In this document: positions 29,438 through 36,246 of the stretch, one piece after another
Position numbering within the stretch: position 1 is the first letter of the stretch
Layout of the letters: each line of letters begins with the position of its first letter
Assembly (NCBI GenBank): GCA_009784445.1
Contig: WRBQ01000017.1
Coordinates: 1 to 37,217 of the forward strand
Direction: 5' to 3'
Source of the DNA: Oscillospiraceae bacterium
Lineage (GTDB): Bacteria; Bacillota; Clostridia; Oscillospirales; Acutalibacteraceae
Length of the DNA stretch: 37,217 nt
Position numbers and translations under genes: made by a program
The notes under the pieces: generated by a model
The model's input: the letters and a program-made list of their open reading frames with translations, nothing else
Databases searched by the model: none
Told to the model about the DNA's origin: nothing

Positions 29438-30000
29438 CGCCGCAGCCCCGCCTTGCCCAACGCAAAGTTAATGCTTTTACCCAGTCCGGCCACAAACACA
29501 ATGCGCAGCACGCTGGACAGCAAAAATGGCGCAACTGACCACGCAAACGCAGTTGGCCAGCCCACTCGCATTACAAAATCAAAATAGACCATGCCGATGA
29601 ACAGGTTAATTGCAGTACCCAGTATCAGCCCGGCCGACAGTGTAACCCAGGCGATAAGCTTAGACCTGTTGCGTCCCATGTGTGCGCCTAGGCCCGCCAG
29701 CAGTGAAATGAGTGGGAAAGACAGAATAAACCCGCCTGTGCGACCAACAATCACGGCCAAACCGCCGCTCCAGCCTGCAAACACAGGCGCACCCACCGCG
29801 CCCAGCGCGATATAAAGCAGCGTGGCAATGGTGCCGTGCTTTGGTCCCAGCACCACGCCCGCCAGAGCAATTGCCCACGTTTGCAAGGTAAACGGTACGC
29901 CGCCGGGCAGGGGAATGGCGATTTGTGCACACACAACCATGATGGCCGTGAACAATGCAATGAGGCAAATGTTGAGTACGCTTTGTTTTTGCTTGTCCAT
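29434..30000 (-). CDS. bioY: Biotin transporter BioY (ECF S component)
   Basis: 188 residues and six hydrophobic helices. QIAIPLPGGVPFTLQTWAIALAGVVLGPKHG and LLYIALGAVGAPVFAGWSGGL are the BioY hallmarks. It binds biotin and works with the shared ECF energy module, encoded elsewhere. ATG 30000 is preceded by AGGAGG, but with about 15 nt of spacing, unusually long, and no nearer start codon exists. Its promoter carries a BirA-like operator, so biotin should repress it. DUF1284 is coupled downstream; birA lies upstream on the same strand. Confidence 0.92.
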   Translation of the reverse strand: MDKQKQSVLNICLIALFTAIMVVCAQIAIPLPGGVPFTLQTWAIALAGVVLGPKHGTIATLLYIALGAVGAPVFAGWSGGLAVIVGRTGGFILSFPLISLLAGLGAHMGRNRSKLIAWVTLSAGLILGTAINLFIGMVYFDFVMRVGWPTAFAWSVAPFLLSSVLRIVFVAGLGKSINFALGKAGLRR

Positions 30001-30041
30001 AAATGAAAAAAAGATCCTCCTGTGATTTAAGTGTGACCACT

Positions 30042-30070
30042 AGTATAACACAGGAGGGTTTAAATGTCAA
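30042..30070 (-). promoter_or_regulatory. bioY promoter
   Basis: Minus strand TTGACA (30070-30065), 17 nt, TATACT (30047-30042). The -35 box is inside the right half of the BirA-like operator. Confidence 0.85.
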
Positions 30071-30093
30071 CCATTATTTTTCAAGGGGTGACA
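30065..30093 (-). promoter_or_regulatory. BirA-like operator
   Basis: Minus strand TGTCACCC, 13 nt, GGTTGACA: two inverted half-sites with one mismatch, close to the Bacillota BirA box (TGTNAACC / GGTTNACA with a gap of about 14-16). It overlaps the bioY -35 and the last codons of birA. Confidence 0.65.
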
Positions 30094-31013
30094 ATTGAAA
30101 TTTCGCCGGAATTCAGCGTGATGATTTCACCGCTGGGGCGGCGCACAAGCAGCGCTGCGGTTTCGTCAATGGCGATGGCTTTGCCCAGTATTTCTGGCTC
30201 GTCGCGCTGGCGCAGGGTTTTGCCTAGGGTGCTCAGCCGTTGCTCATAGGCGGCGAGGAGCTCGCTTTGCGGGGGCGGCGCAAGCATGTGGTTGACGATT
30301 TCTGCAATCAACGCATTGCGGGTGACGGGCGGCTCGCCTTGTGGGAACAGGCAGGCGGCACGCTCGTGCGGAGTTTGTGTGTAGTTGATGCCAATGCCTA
30401 CCACCACCCAGCCGATTTGCCCGGTTTCGAAGTCGGTGACAGCCTCGGTGAGGATGCCGCAGAGTTTTTGGCTGCCCAGCAGCACGTCGTTGACCCATTT
30501 GATGCTGGGCTGCAGGCCACAGAGTTTTTCCGCGGCATGGCACACTGCCACGGCTGCGTGGGCGGTGACGAGGGTGGGCACGGTGTAGCTCGGGCGCAAA
30601 ATCACGCTGAAGTAAACCCCGCCGGCAGGGGAGGCGAAACTGCGGGCATAGCGTCCGCGTCCGGCGAGTTGCTTGTTTGCCACAACGATGGTGCCATGCT
30701 GCGCACCCGCCATGGCAAGCTGCTTGGCGGTGTGATTGGTGGATTCAAGCGCATCGTGCACGTGGATATCGCAGGGCTGTGCAAGATGCGCGGCCATGCC
30801 TGCAGCACTGAGTACATCACTTGCAGCGGCTAGGCAATAGCCACGGTTTGGCGCGGCGGTGATGCTGTGGCCTTCGTGTTGCAGCTGTTTGATGGCCTTC
30901 CACACGGCGTTGCGGCTAAGCTGCAACTGTGCAGCAATGGCTTGACCGGAAAGATTTTGCCCGCGGTGCTGCTCCAGCAGGGCGAGCACGCGGTGTTTGG
31001 TTGAGTTGTTCAT
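30081..31013 (-). CDS. birA: Biotin-protein ligase/biotin repressor
   Basis: 310 residues and bifunctional. An N-terminal winged helix (1-60: VLALLEQHRGQNLSGQAIAAQLQLSRNAVWKAIKQLQHEGHSI) binds DNA, so it is the regulator type. The catalytic domain has ESTNHTAK, the biotinyl-AMP loop GRGRYARSF (118-126; usually GRGRxGR) and KWVNDVLL (about 169-176). A small C-terminal SH3-like domain follows. It attaches biotin to acetyl-CoA carboxylase or similar carriers and represses biotin genes. The ATG lies 7 nt after its -10 box with no Shine-Dalgarno, so the mRNA should be leaderless. Its target is probably the operator at 30065-30093, in front of bioY. Confidence 0.92.
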   Translation of the reverse strand: MNNSTKHRVLALLEQHRGQNLSGQAIAAQLQLSRNAVWKAIKQLQHEGHSITAAPNRGYCLAAASDVLSAAGMAAHLAQPCDIHVHDALESTNHTAKQLAMAGAQHGTIVVANKQLAGRGRYARSFASPAGGVYFSVILRPSYTVPTLVTAHAAVAVCHAAEKLCGLQPSIKWVNDVLLGSQKLCGILTEAVTDFETGQIGWVVVGIGINYTQTPHERAACLFPQGEPPVTRNALIAEIVNHMLAPPPQSELLAAYEQRLSTLGKTLRQRDEPEILGKAIAIDETAALLVRRPSGEIITLNSGEISIVTP

Positions 31014-31019
31014 GCTACT

Positions 31020-31048
31020 ATTTTAACACGATGTGGTTGGAGTGTCAA
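31020..31048 (-). promoter_or_regulatory. birA promoter
   Basis: Minus strand TTGACA (31048-31043), 17 nt, TAAAAT (31025-31020). The seventh base after the -10 is the A of the birA ATG (31013). Confidence 0.8.
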
Positions 31049-31082
31049 GTATGGAAAAAGGCGAAAATTTTGGCGAAAAGCA

Positions 31083-31111
31083 TTGACAATCGCAAGAATG
31101 TGTGGTAAAAT
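31083..31111 (+). promoter_or_regulatory. Promoter of toxin B mRNA
   Basis: TTGACA (31083-31088), 17 nt, TAAAAT (31106-31111). The predicted start is near 31118, giving a leader of about 70 nt. Confidence 0.8.
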
Positions 31112-31156
31112 GTGTTCGGTGCTGTGCGCTGTGGCGACGGTTAGTTCCTCCTAAGG

Positions 31157-31180
31157 TTAGCGAAAGCTGACGGAAGGGGG
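31157..31180 (+). promoter_or_regulatory. Toxin B leader hairpin and Shine-Dalgarno
   Basis: GTTAGC-GAAA-GCTGAC forms a GNRA-capped hairpin, followed at once by GGAAGGGGG, the ribosome site 7 nt before ATG 31188. The same GGAAGGGGGT string is used by toxin A. Confidence 0.5.
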
Positions 31181-31187
31181 TGAGTGG

Positions 31188-31262
31188 ATGGAGTACTTAG
31201 TTATCATGGCAATCCTGTTGTTCCTGATAACCCGAGAAAACAAAAGCAATAAAAAAGACTAA
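31188..31262 (+). CDS. Small hydrophobic toxin-like peptide B
   Basis: 24 residues: MEYLVIMAILLFLIT then RENKSNKKD. A single membrane helix and a basic tail fit a type I toxin. It shares the first six residues, the leader motif GGAAGGGGGT and the terminator motif GACTARCCGC with the peptide at 3708-3776, so the two are paralogues. The locus lies upstream of dnaA and divergent from birA. It is too short for standard gene calling. Toxic action on the membrane is inferred from the family layout. Confidence 0.7.
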   Translation: MEYLVIMAILLFLITRENKSNKKD

Positions 31263-31284
31263 CCGCTCCCGTGTCGCAATGGTT
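31248..31284. terminator. Bidirectional terminator of TA locus B
   Basis: ACTAACCGCT (31258-31267) pairs with AGCGGTTAGT (31283-31292 region). The minus-strand tail is CTTTTTT, and TTTC follows on plus, so it serves both convergent transcripts. The toxin stop codon TAA is within the stem. Confidence 0.75.
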
Positions 31285-31343
31285 AGCGGTTAGTTTCACA
31301 AACGAGGAGCTTGCTGCGCCGCGGCGCCAACGCCCTCTTGACA
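31250..31343 (-). ncRNA. Putative antitoxin RNA of type I TA locus B
   Basis: A predicted RNA of about 95 nt, started by the consensus promoter at 31350-31378 and ended at the terminator near 31250; this is the same size as RNA A. It overlaps the toxin mRNA 3' end. It contains CTCCTC, able to pair with the toxin ribosome site. Its 5' region (31310-31331 on the plus strand, TGCTGCGCCGCGGCGCC) is an imperfect direct repeat of TGCTGTGCGCTGTGGCG at the toxin mRNA 5' end; such direct repeats give the second contact in par/Fst. No open frame. Confidence 0.6.
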
Positions 31344-31349
31344 TTCCCT

Positions 31350-31378
31350 ATTATACCATGGTTTTGGGGAAATGTCAA
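31350..31378 (-). promoter_or_regulatory. Promoter of antisense RNA B
   Basis: Perfect minus-strand consensus: TTGACA (31378-31373), 17 nt, TATAAT (31355-31350). The strongest promoter of locus B by sequence, as expected for an antitoxin RNA. Confidence 0.85.
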
Positions 31379-31426
31379 GGGGATTTTTACGTCGCTTCGC
31401 TGTGCTTTATTATACGCTGTGCGAAA

Positions 31427-31906
31427 TTACTCCATCCACAGGCACAGGGGCAAAGCGTAGCCAACCCACAACACCACGCCCTGCAATGGTAAGGCCTGCC
31501 CAGCGGCGAACAGTTCATTATAGTGGGCAAAGCTTTCTCTCGCACACAACATCTGCATGTTTTCACCGGTTAGCCAAACGTAGCCGTCGGGCGGGGTGTC
31601 ATCGCAGGGGGCAAACTGGCCTGCGATTTTATAGAACTGCCCTGCGTGGCGCGGTGGTTCGTAGTGCAGCTGCCCGCTTTTGCGCAGCGCTTGTAGCACG
31701 CGTTGTAGCTGAGCGATATCGTGCGCCTGCAGCTGTTGTTCGTCGTGGCTGTACTTTGTGTGCTCCTGCTTGGCTTTGTGGTGGATTTCCATGTTGCTGC
31801 GCTGGGTAGAGTGCGTAATGCGCTTTTGTGCGGCAATACGCGACTGCGGCAGCTGCTGGTAAAGCTGCGTGATTTTTGGCTGCGCGCGATAAATAAAATA
31901 GATCAT
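31427..31906 (-). CDS. Unknown soluble protein, 159 residues
   Basis: Starts MIYFIYRAQPKITQLYQQLP at ATG 31906, with GGGAAG about 7 nt upstream. A Gln/His/Lys-rich stretch (about 20-70) follows, then LQRVLQALRKSGQLHYEPPRHAGQFYKIAGQFAP, and a C-terminal part GYVWLTGENMQMLCARESFAHYNELF that ends WVGYALPLCLWME. There is no signal peptide or sure membrane segment. The opening IYxIY...LY pattern recalls some DUF6414-like proteins, but I cannot assign a family. It lies divergent from dnaA and convergent with TA locus B. Confidence 0.65.
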   Translation of the reverse strand: MIYFIYRAQPKITQLYQQLPQSRIAAQKRITHSTQRSNMEIHHKAKQEHTKYSHDEQQLQAHDIAQLQRVLQALRKSGQLHYEPPRHAGQFYKIAGQFAPCDDTPPDGYVWLTGENMQMLCARESFAHYNELFAAGQALPLQGVVLWVGYALPLCLWME

Positions 31907-32000
31907 GGTATGTCTTCCCTTTTGCGCTTGCTTTTTACCGGGCAAAGTTGTTTAAAAACGAAAAAAGTATGAGCGTATTAAAAATTATGCAAATTGCCTG

Positions 32001-32029
32001 TTGAAAATGTTGACTGGCTGTGTTATAAT
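32001..32029 (+). promoter_or_regulatory. dnaA promoter
   Basis: TTGAAA (32001-32006), 17 nt, TATAAT (32024-32029), 39 nt before the dnaA ATG. No clear DnaA boxes were seen around it. Confidence 0.75.
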
Positions 32030-32067
32030 AGATGGACTGAAAAAAATGAGGGCAATTTGGGGTAATC

Positions 32068-33405
32068 ATGAACGAGTTTCACAACCTATTTAAACTGGTG
32101 CGCGAGCAGCTGCGCCAAAACATGAGCGAAACCATTTTTGATGTGTGGCTGGCAGACATGGCACCTGTTTCGTTTGAAAATGGGGTAGCTACGCTTGCGT
32201 TGCCGGAGTTCAAACGCAAAGTGACCGAGCAGAAGTTTATGCAGGACCTGCACAGCGCGTTCGAAACTGCGCTGGGTTTTGGCGTGGAGATCTGCTTGGT
32301 GGAGCCGACGGAACAGCCGCAGGCCTACACCGCACCGGAGCTGCAGCCGCAACAGCCGCAGCAACGCCTATTGCAGCCAAGACTGCCGCATGGGCATGAG
32401 GCCAACACCTTTGATGCCTTTGTCATCGGTGGGGCAAACAAATTTGCGCACGCAGCGGCACTTGCCGTGGCCGCAAACCCGGGCAAGTGCTACAACCCGC
32501 TGTTTATTTACGGCAACTCGGGCTTGGGCAAAACGCACTTGCTCAGCGCCATTTACCACGAAATTGCGGGGAACTATCCGAACCAGCGCTTTATTTTCAC
32601 CACCGGTGAGGCTTTTACCAACGACATGATTCATCACTTGACGTTGAAAAACATGCCGGAGTTCCACCAAAAATATCGCAACTGCGATGTGTTGCTGGTG
32701 GACGACGTGCAATTTATCGCGGGCAAAGAGGCGATTCAGGAGGAGTTTTTTCACACGTTTAATGCCATCACGCAAGGTGGCAAACAGGTTGTGCTCACCA
32801 GCGACAAACCGCCCAAAGACATGGCGACCCTAGAAGATCGCCTGCGCAGCCGCTTGAGCGCAGGGTTGATTGCTGACATTCAGCCGCCGGATCTAGAAAC
32901 CCGCATGGCCATCGTCAAGCGCAAGGCAAGTGACATTAGCCTGGAGCTAAATGACGAAATTGTGGACTATATCGCCAGCCAGATTAAGAGCAACATTCGT
33001 CAGCTGGAGGGCGCGGTGAACAAGCTTGAAGCCTTCGTAACCCTGCGCGGCATGCAGCTGAACATGAACACCGTGAAGGCCGCCACCAGTGATATCATCA
33101 GCGAAGAACGGCCGCTGCCGGTGACCATTGAACGCGTGATTGAAGAAGCGGCGCGGGTGTTCAAGCTCAGCGCGGCAGACCTGCGCTCGCGCAATCGCTC
33201 GGCGGAAATTTCCAACGGCCGCCAAGTGGCGATGTATTGCATCAGCCAGATTACGCAGCTGCCCACCAAGGCCATTGGCAAGGAGTTCAGCCGCGACCAC
33301 TCCACGGTGGTGTATGCACTGCGGGAGATTCGCGAGCGCGTGGTGCGTGAGCCGGGGCTGCGCAACCAGATTGATGAGATTATTAAGAACGTGAATGAGA
33401 GATAA
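32068..33405 (+). CDS. dnaA: Chromosomal replication initiator DnaA
   Basis: 445 residues. Domain I (1-80) is FHNLFKLVREQLRQNMSETIFDVWLADMAPVSF. Domain II is short and Gln/Pro-rich (about 82-105). The AAA+ domain III has Walker A GNSGLGKTHLL (149-159), LLVDDVQFIAG and sensor residues in RLRSRLSAGL. Domain IV ends with the DNA-binding signature CISQITQLPTKAIGKEFSRDHSTVVYALREI. It loads the replication machinery at oriC. dnaN, recF and gyrB do not follow; peptidase E is next, 6 nt after the stop. The ribosome site is weak (GGGG about 5 nt before ATG). Confidence 0.96.
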   Translation: MNEFHNLFKLVREQLRQNMSETIFDVWLADMAPVSFENGVATLALPEFKRKVTEQKFMQDLHSAFETALGFGVEICLVEPTEQPQAYTAPELQPQQPQQRLLQPRLPHGHEANTFDAFVIGGANKFAHAAALAVAANPGKCYNPLFIYGNSGLGKTHLLSAIYHEIAGNYPNQRFIFTTGEAFTNDMIHHLTLKNMPEFHQKYRNCDVLLVDDVQFIAGKEAIQEEFFHTFNAITQGGKQVVLTSDKPPKDMATLEDRLRSRLSAGLIADIQPPDLETRMAIVKRKASDISLELNDEIVDYIASQIKSNIRQLEGAVNKLEAFVTLRGMQLNMNTVKAATSDIISEERPLPVTIERVIEEAARVFKLSAADLRSRNRSAEISNGRQVAMYCISQITQLPTKAIGKEFSRDHSTVVYALREIRERVVREPGLRNQIDEIIKNVNER

Positions 33406-33411
33406 TAGTTC

Positions 33412-34020
33412 ATGCCTCGCTTACTAGGTTTTTTCAGTGGTTTCCCCAAGGGATTTCCGAGTGATGTTGCCGCTTTTTTGCGCGAGCATCTCACACGGCG
33501 CGAAAGTTTGGTTTTTGTTGCATCCAACGCTGCGAATCACGCGAAAACAGATTACTACGCTGCCGCGCTGAACGATTACTTCACACAAGCGGGCGTGCCA
33601 TTTTCTCGCTACCATGTGCTGGATGTGCGCATCAGCTTTGCTCGTGCTGTGCAATTAGCTGCTGAGGCGGACTGCGTGTTTCTCATGGGCGGCAATCCCG
33701 TCACGCAAATGCAATACTTGCAAAAAAGCGGCTTGGCAAAAGCAATTGTGGGCACTCAGGCGGCGGTGTTTGGGCTGAGCGCAGGTGCCATCAATATGGC
33801 AAAAACCTCATTTGATCACACGCAATTCCCTCTAATATACGCGGGGCTGGGGCTTGCGGATATCACCATTCACCCACATTTTGACCTCAAAAAACAAGAT
33901 GAGCTGGCCGCGATACGACAAGTTTCTACGCAACAGTCTGTATATGCAATGAAAGACGAAAGCGCCATTTTTGTGCAGGGCGTGCAAAATACTCTCATGG
34001 GCGAAATTGTGAAATTCTAA
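33412..34020 (+). CDS. Peptidase S51 (peptidase E-like)
   Basis: 202 residues of the PepE/cyanophycinase clan. FLMGGNPVTQMQYL carries the Gly-rich loop. The nucleophile is Ser123 in FGLSAGAINMA, and the catalytic His is in ITIHPHFD (His154/156). S51 enzymes cut Asp-X dipeptides or related substrates in the cytoplasm. No signal peptide. It starts 6 nt after the dnaA stop with a poor ribosome site, so coupling is likely; ftsY follows after 12 nt. Confidence 0.88.
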   Translation: MPRLLGFFSGFPKGFPSDVAAFLREHLTRRESLVFVASNAANHAKTDYYAAALNDYFTQAGVPFSRYHVLDVRISFARAVQLAAEADCVFLMGGNPVTQMQYLQKSGLAKAIVGTQAAVFGLSAGAINMAKTSFDHTQFPLIYAGLGLADITIHPHFDLKKQDELAAIRQVSTQQSVYAMKDESAIFVQGVQNTLMGEIVKF

Positions 34021-34032
34021 GGAGATAAACAC

Positions 34033-34941
34033 ATGGCATTTTTGCAGCGCCTGTTTGGCGGCATGAGCAAAACCCGCAGCTCTATGGACAGCGCCATTGA
34101 CGCAACCATGGACGGGCGCGAGCTGTGCGACGAGGTGTATGATGAGCTGGAGGAGATTCTCATCATGGCCGATTGTGGGATAAAAACCGCTGGGCACATC
34201 ATTGAGCTGCTGCGCCAACGCGCAAAAAAGCAGCGCATGAAAACCGCCGGGGAAGTCAAGGCTGCGCTGCGCGACATCGTGGCTGAGCTGCTGGGCGGCA
34301 ACAACGAGCTGGATATGATCACCATGCCGGCGATTATTTTGGTGATTGGTGTGAATGGCGTGGGCAAAACCACTTCAATTGGGAAAATCGCAGCGCATTA
34401 TCGCGCTGAAGGGAAAAGTGTGCTTTTGGGTGCGGCGGACACCTTTCGTGCGGCGGCGATTGATCAGCTGCAAATTTGGGCTGACCGCGCCGAGGTGCCA
34501 ATTATTAAGCAGCACGAGGGCGCCGACCCCGCTGCGGTAGTGTTTGACACGATTGCGTCCGGCAAAGCGCGTGAGGTGGATTTGATCATCTGCGACACGG
34601 CCGGGCGGCTGCACAATAAAAAGCATTTGATGGAAGAACTCGGCAAAATCTATCGCGTAATTGACCGAGAATTGCCATATTCGGACCGCGAAGTGCTGCT
34701 GGCATTGGATGCAACCACGGGGCAAAACGCGGTGAACCAGGCGCGCGAGTTCAAGGAAATCGCTGAAGTGACGGGGATAATTCTCACCAAACTGGACGGC
34801 ACGGCCAAGGGCGGCGTGGTGTTGAACATCAAAAATGAGCTGGGTATTCCGGTGAAATTCATCGGCGTGGGCGAGAAAATCGATGATCTTCAGCCCTTTA
34901 ACGCGCAAGAATTTGCGACGGCTTTGTTCGGGGAGGGATAG
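34033..34941 (+). CDS. ftsY: Signal recognition particle receptor FtsY
   Basis: 302 residues, NG domain only. The N domain is [48 protein letters not shown]. The G domain has [15 protein letters not shown] (about 106-120), [33 protein letters not shown] and [10 protein letters not shown]. The acidic A domain of E. coli FtsY is missing, as is usual in Bacillota. It docks ribosome-SRP complexes to the translocon. AAGGAG lies 7 nt before ATG 34033. The usual neighbours ffh and smc are not here. Confidence 0.95.
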   Translation: MAFLQRLFGGMSKTRSSMDSAIDATMDGRELCDEVYDELEEILIMADCGIKTAGHIIELLRQRAKKQRMKTAGEVKAALRDIVAELLGGNNELDMITMPAIILVIGVNGVGKTTSIGKIAAHYRAEGKSVLLGAADTFRAAAIDQLQIWADRAEVPIIKQHEGADPAAVVFDTIASGKAREVDLIICDTAGRLHNKKHLMEELGKIYRVIDRELPYSDREVLLALDATTGQNAVNQAREFKEIAEVTGIILTKLDGTAKGGVVLNIKNELGIPVKFIGVGEKIDDLQPFNAQEFATALFGEG

Positions 34942-34943
34942 GC

Positions 34944-35516
34944 ATGGACATGGTAATCGCGACCCATAACGCCAAAAAACGCGCTGAACTTGCGCGGATT
35001 TTGCAGCCGCTGGGGCATAATATTTTAGACATTGCGCTGCCTGAAGTGGATGAAACGGGCAGCACCTTTGTGGAAAATGCACGATTAAAGGCAGTTGCGG
35101 GTTGTGAGGCCAGCGGACTGCCCTGCATTGCGGATGACTCGGGGTTATGCGTTGATGCGCTAAATGGCGCGCCGGGCGTGTATTCTGCGCGATACGCGGG
35201 CGAGCACGGCAATGATGCGGCAAATAACGCGAAAATTTTGGCGGACTTGCACGATTCGAGTGTAAGAATAGCTCGCTTTGTTTGTGCGATATGCTGTGTT
35301 TTTCCGGATGGGCGTGAGATTGTGGCCGAAGGCACGTGTGAGGGCAGCATTGGGCATAAATTGGAGGGCGAAGATGGGTTTGGCTATGATCCGCTGTTTT
35401 TGCCTGCTGAGGCACCCGGCAAAACCATGGCGCAACTGAGCGCAGAACAGAAGGATGCGATCAGTCATCGCGGGCGTGCGATGGAAATATTTGTGAAAAA
35501 ACTGGAGGGATTTTAG
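34944..35516 (+). CDS. rdgB: XTP/dITP diphosphatase (RdgB/HAM1)
   Basis: 190 residues. It hydrolyses non-canonical purine triphosphates (XTP, ITP, dITP), keeping them out of DNA and RNA. The start MVIATHNAKKRAELARIL holds the family substrate motif T/SxNxxK. LPEVDETGSTFVENARLKA, IADDSGLCVDALNGAPGVYSARYAG, EDGFGYDPLF and ISHRGRAM follow as expected. It begins 2 nt after the ftsY stop and so is coupled to it. Confidence 0.94.
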   Translation: MDMVIATHNAKKRAELARILQPLGHNILDIALPEVDETGSTFVENARLKAVAGCEASGLPCIADDSGLCVDALNGAPGVYSARYAGEHGNDAANNAKILADLHDSSVRIARFVCAICCVFPDGREIVAEGTCEGSIGHKLEGEDGFGYDPLFLPAEAPGKTMAQLSAEQKDAISHRGRAMEIFVKKLEGF

Positions 35517-35520
35517 CGAA

Positions 35521-36246
35521 ATGAAAGTTATTACATTAAACGATGAAATTATGATCGGTCAAGTGATTGGCGATCGCTTTTGTGCGCTGCTGCAGGAAAA
35601 TCCTTCGGCGGTATTGGGGCTTGCCACCGGTGCTAGTCCGATACCAACTTATCAATGTACGATTTCTCGCTTTAAAGCAGGTGACGTTTCGTTTGCGAAA
35701 GCTCACACATTCAACTTGGACGAATATTGTGATTTGCCTGCTGCACATCCGCAAAGCTATCGCAGTTTTATGCATACGCAGCTGTTTTCGCATATCGATA
35801 TTGACCCGCAAAACACCCATTTATTGGATGGGAATGCGTCGGACGAGACCGCGGAATGTTCGCGCTTTGACGCGTTAGTTGAACAACTTGGTGGCGTGGA
35901 TTTGCAGTTGTTGGGCATTGGCCGCAACGGACACATTGGCTTCAATGAACCGGCTGACACTTTCACGCAGGGAAGCTTTAAAGTGCAACTTGCCCCCAGT
36001 ACACTGGAGGCAAATTCAAGTTATTTTGTTGGTGAACGCATGCCCACACACGCGCTGACGATGGGCGTTGGTGCGATTTTGCGGGCGAAAGAAATCGTGT
36101 TGGTGGCAACCGGTGCGAGCAAGGCTGAGGCCGTGAAAGCCATGGTACAGGGCAAAATTACGCCGCAATTGCCTGCCAGCGCGTTGCAAAATCACCCGAA
36201 TGTGACGATTTATCTCGACCCTGCGGCGGCGTCACTGCTGCAGTAA
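35521..36246 (+). CDS. nagB: Glucosamine-6-phosphate deaminase
   Basis: 241 residues. It converts glucosamine-6-phosphate to fructose-6-phosphate and ammonia in amino sugar use. GLATGASPIPTY is the phosphate loop, Asp67 in FNLDEYCDL the proton-transfer residue, and His138 in LGIGRNGHIGFNEP the catalytic histidine. ALTMGVGAILRAKEIVLVATGASKAEAV closes the active site. No nagA or transporter gene is close; it sits at the end of the dnaA gene run, 4 nt after rdgB. Its 3' end overlaps that of murC by 15 nt on the other strand. Confidence 0.94.
   Translation: MKVITLNDEIMIGQVIGDRFCALLQENPSAVLGLATGASPIPTYQCTISRFKAGDVSFAKAHTFNLDEYCDLPAAHPQSYRSFMHTQLFSHIDIDPQNTHLLDGNASDETAECSRFDALVEQLGGVDLQLLGIGRNGHIGFNEPADTFTQGSFKVQLAPSTLEANSSYFVGERMPTHALTMGVGAILRAKEIVLVATGASKAEAVKAMVQGKITPQLPASALQNHPNVTIYLDPAAASLLQ

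Noticed and set aside
30011-30059. CCTCCTGTG/CACAGGAGG inverted repeat in front of bioY as a riboswitch or attenuator
   Set aside because: The left arm as read on the minus strand lies in the promoter spacer and would not be transcribed, so no RNA hairpin can form over the ribosome site.
31379-31430. Full R1 copy
   Set aside because: Only a short GTCGCTTCGCTGTG match to the R1 internal module is present, without arms or ends; too little to call as an element.
31980-32067. Origin of replication at dnaA
   Set aside because: No cluster of TTATNCACA-type boxes was found and dnaN is not adjacent; only a normal promoter is visible.
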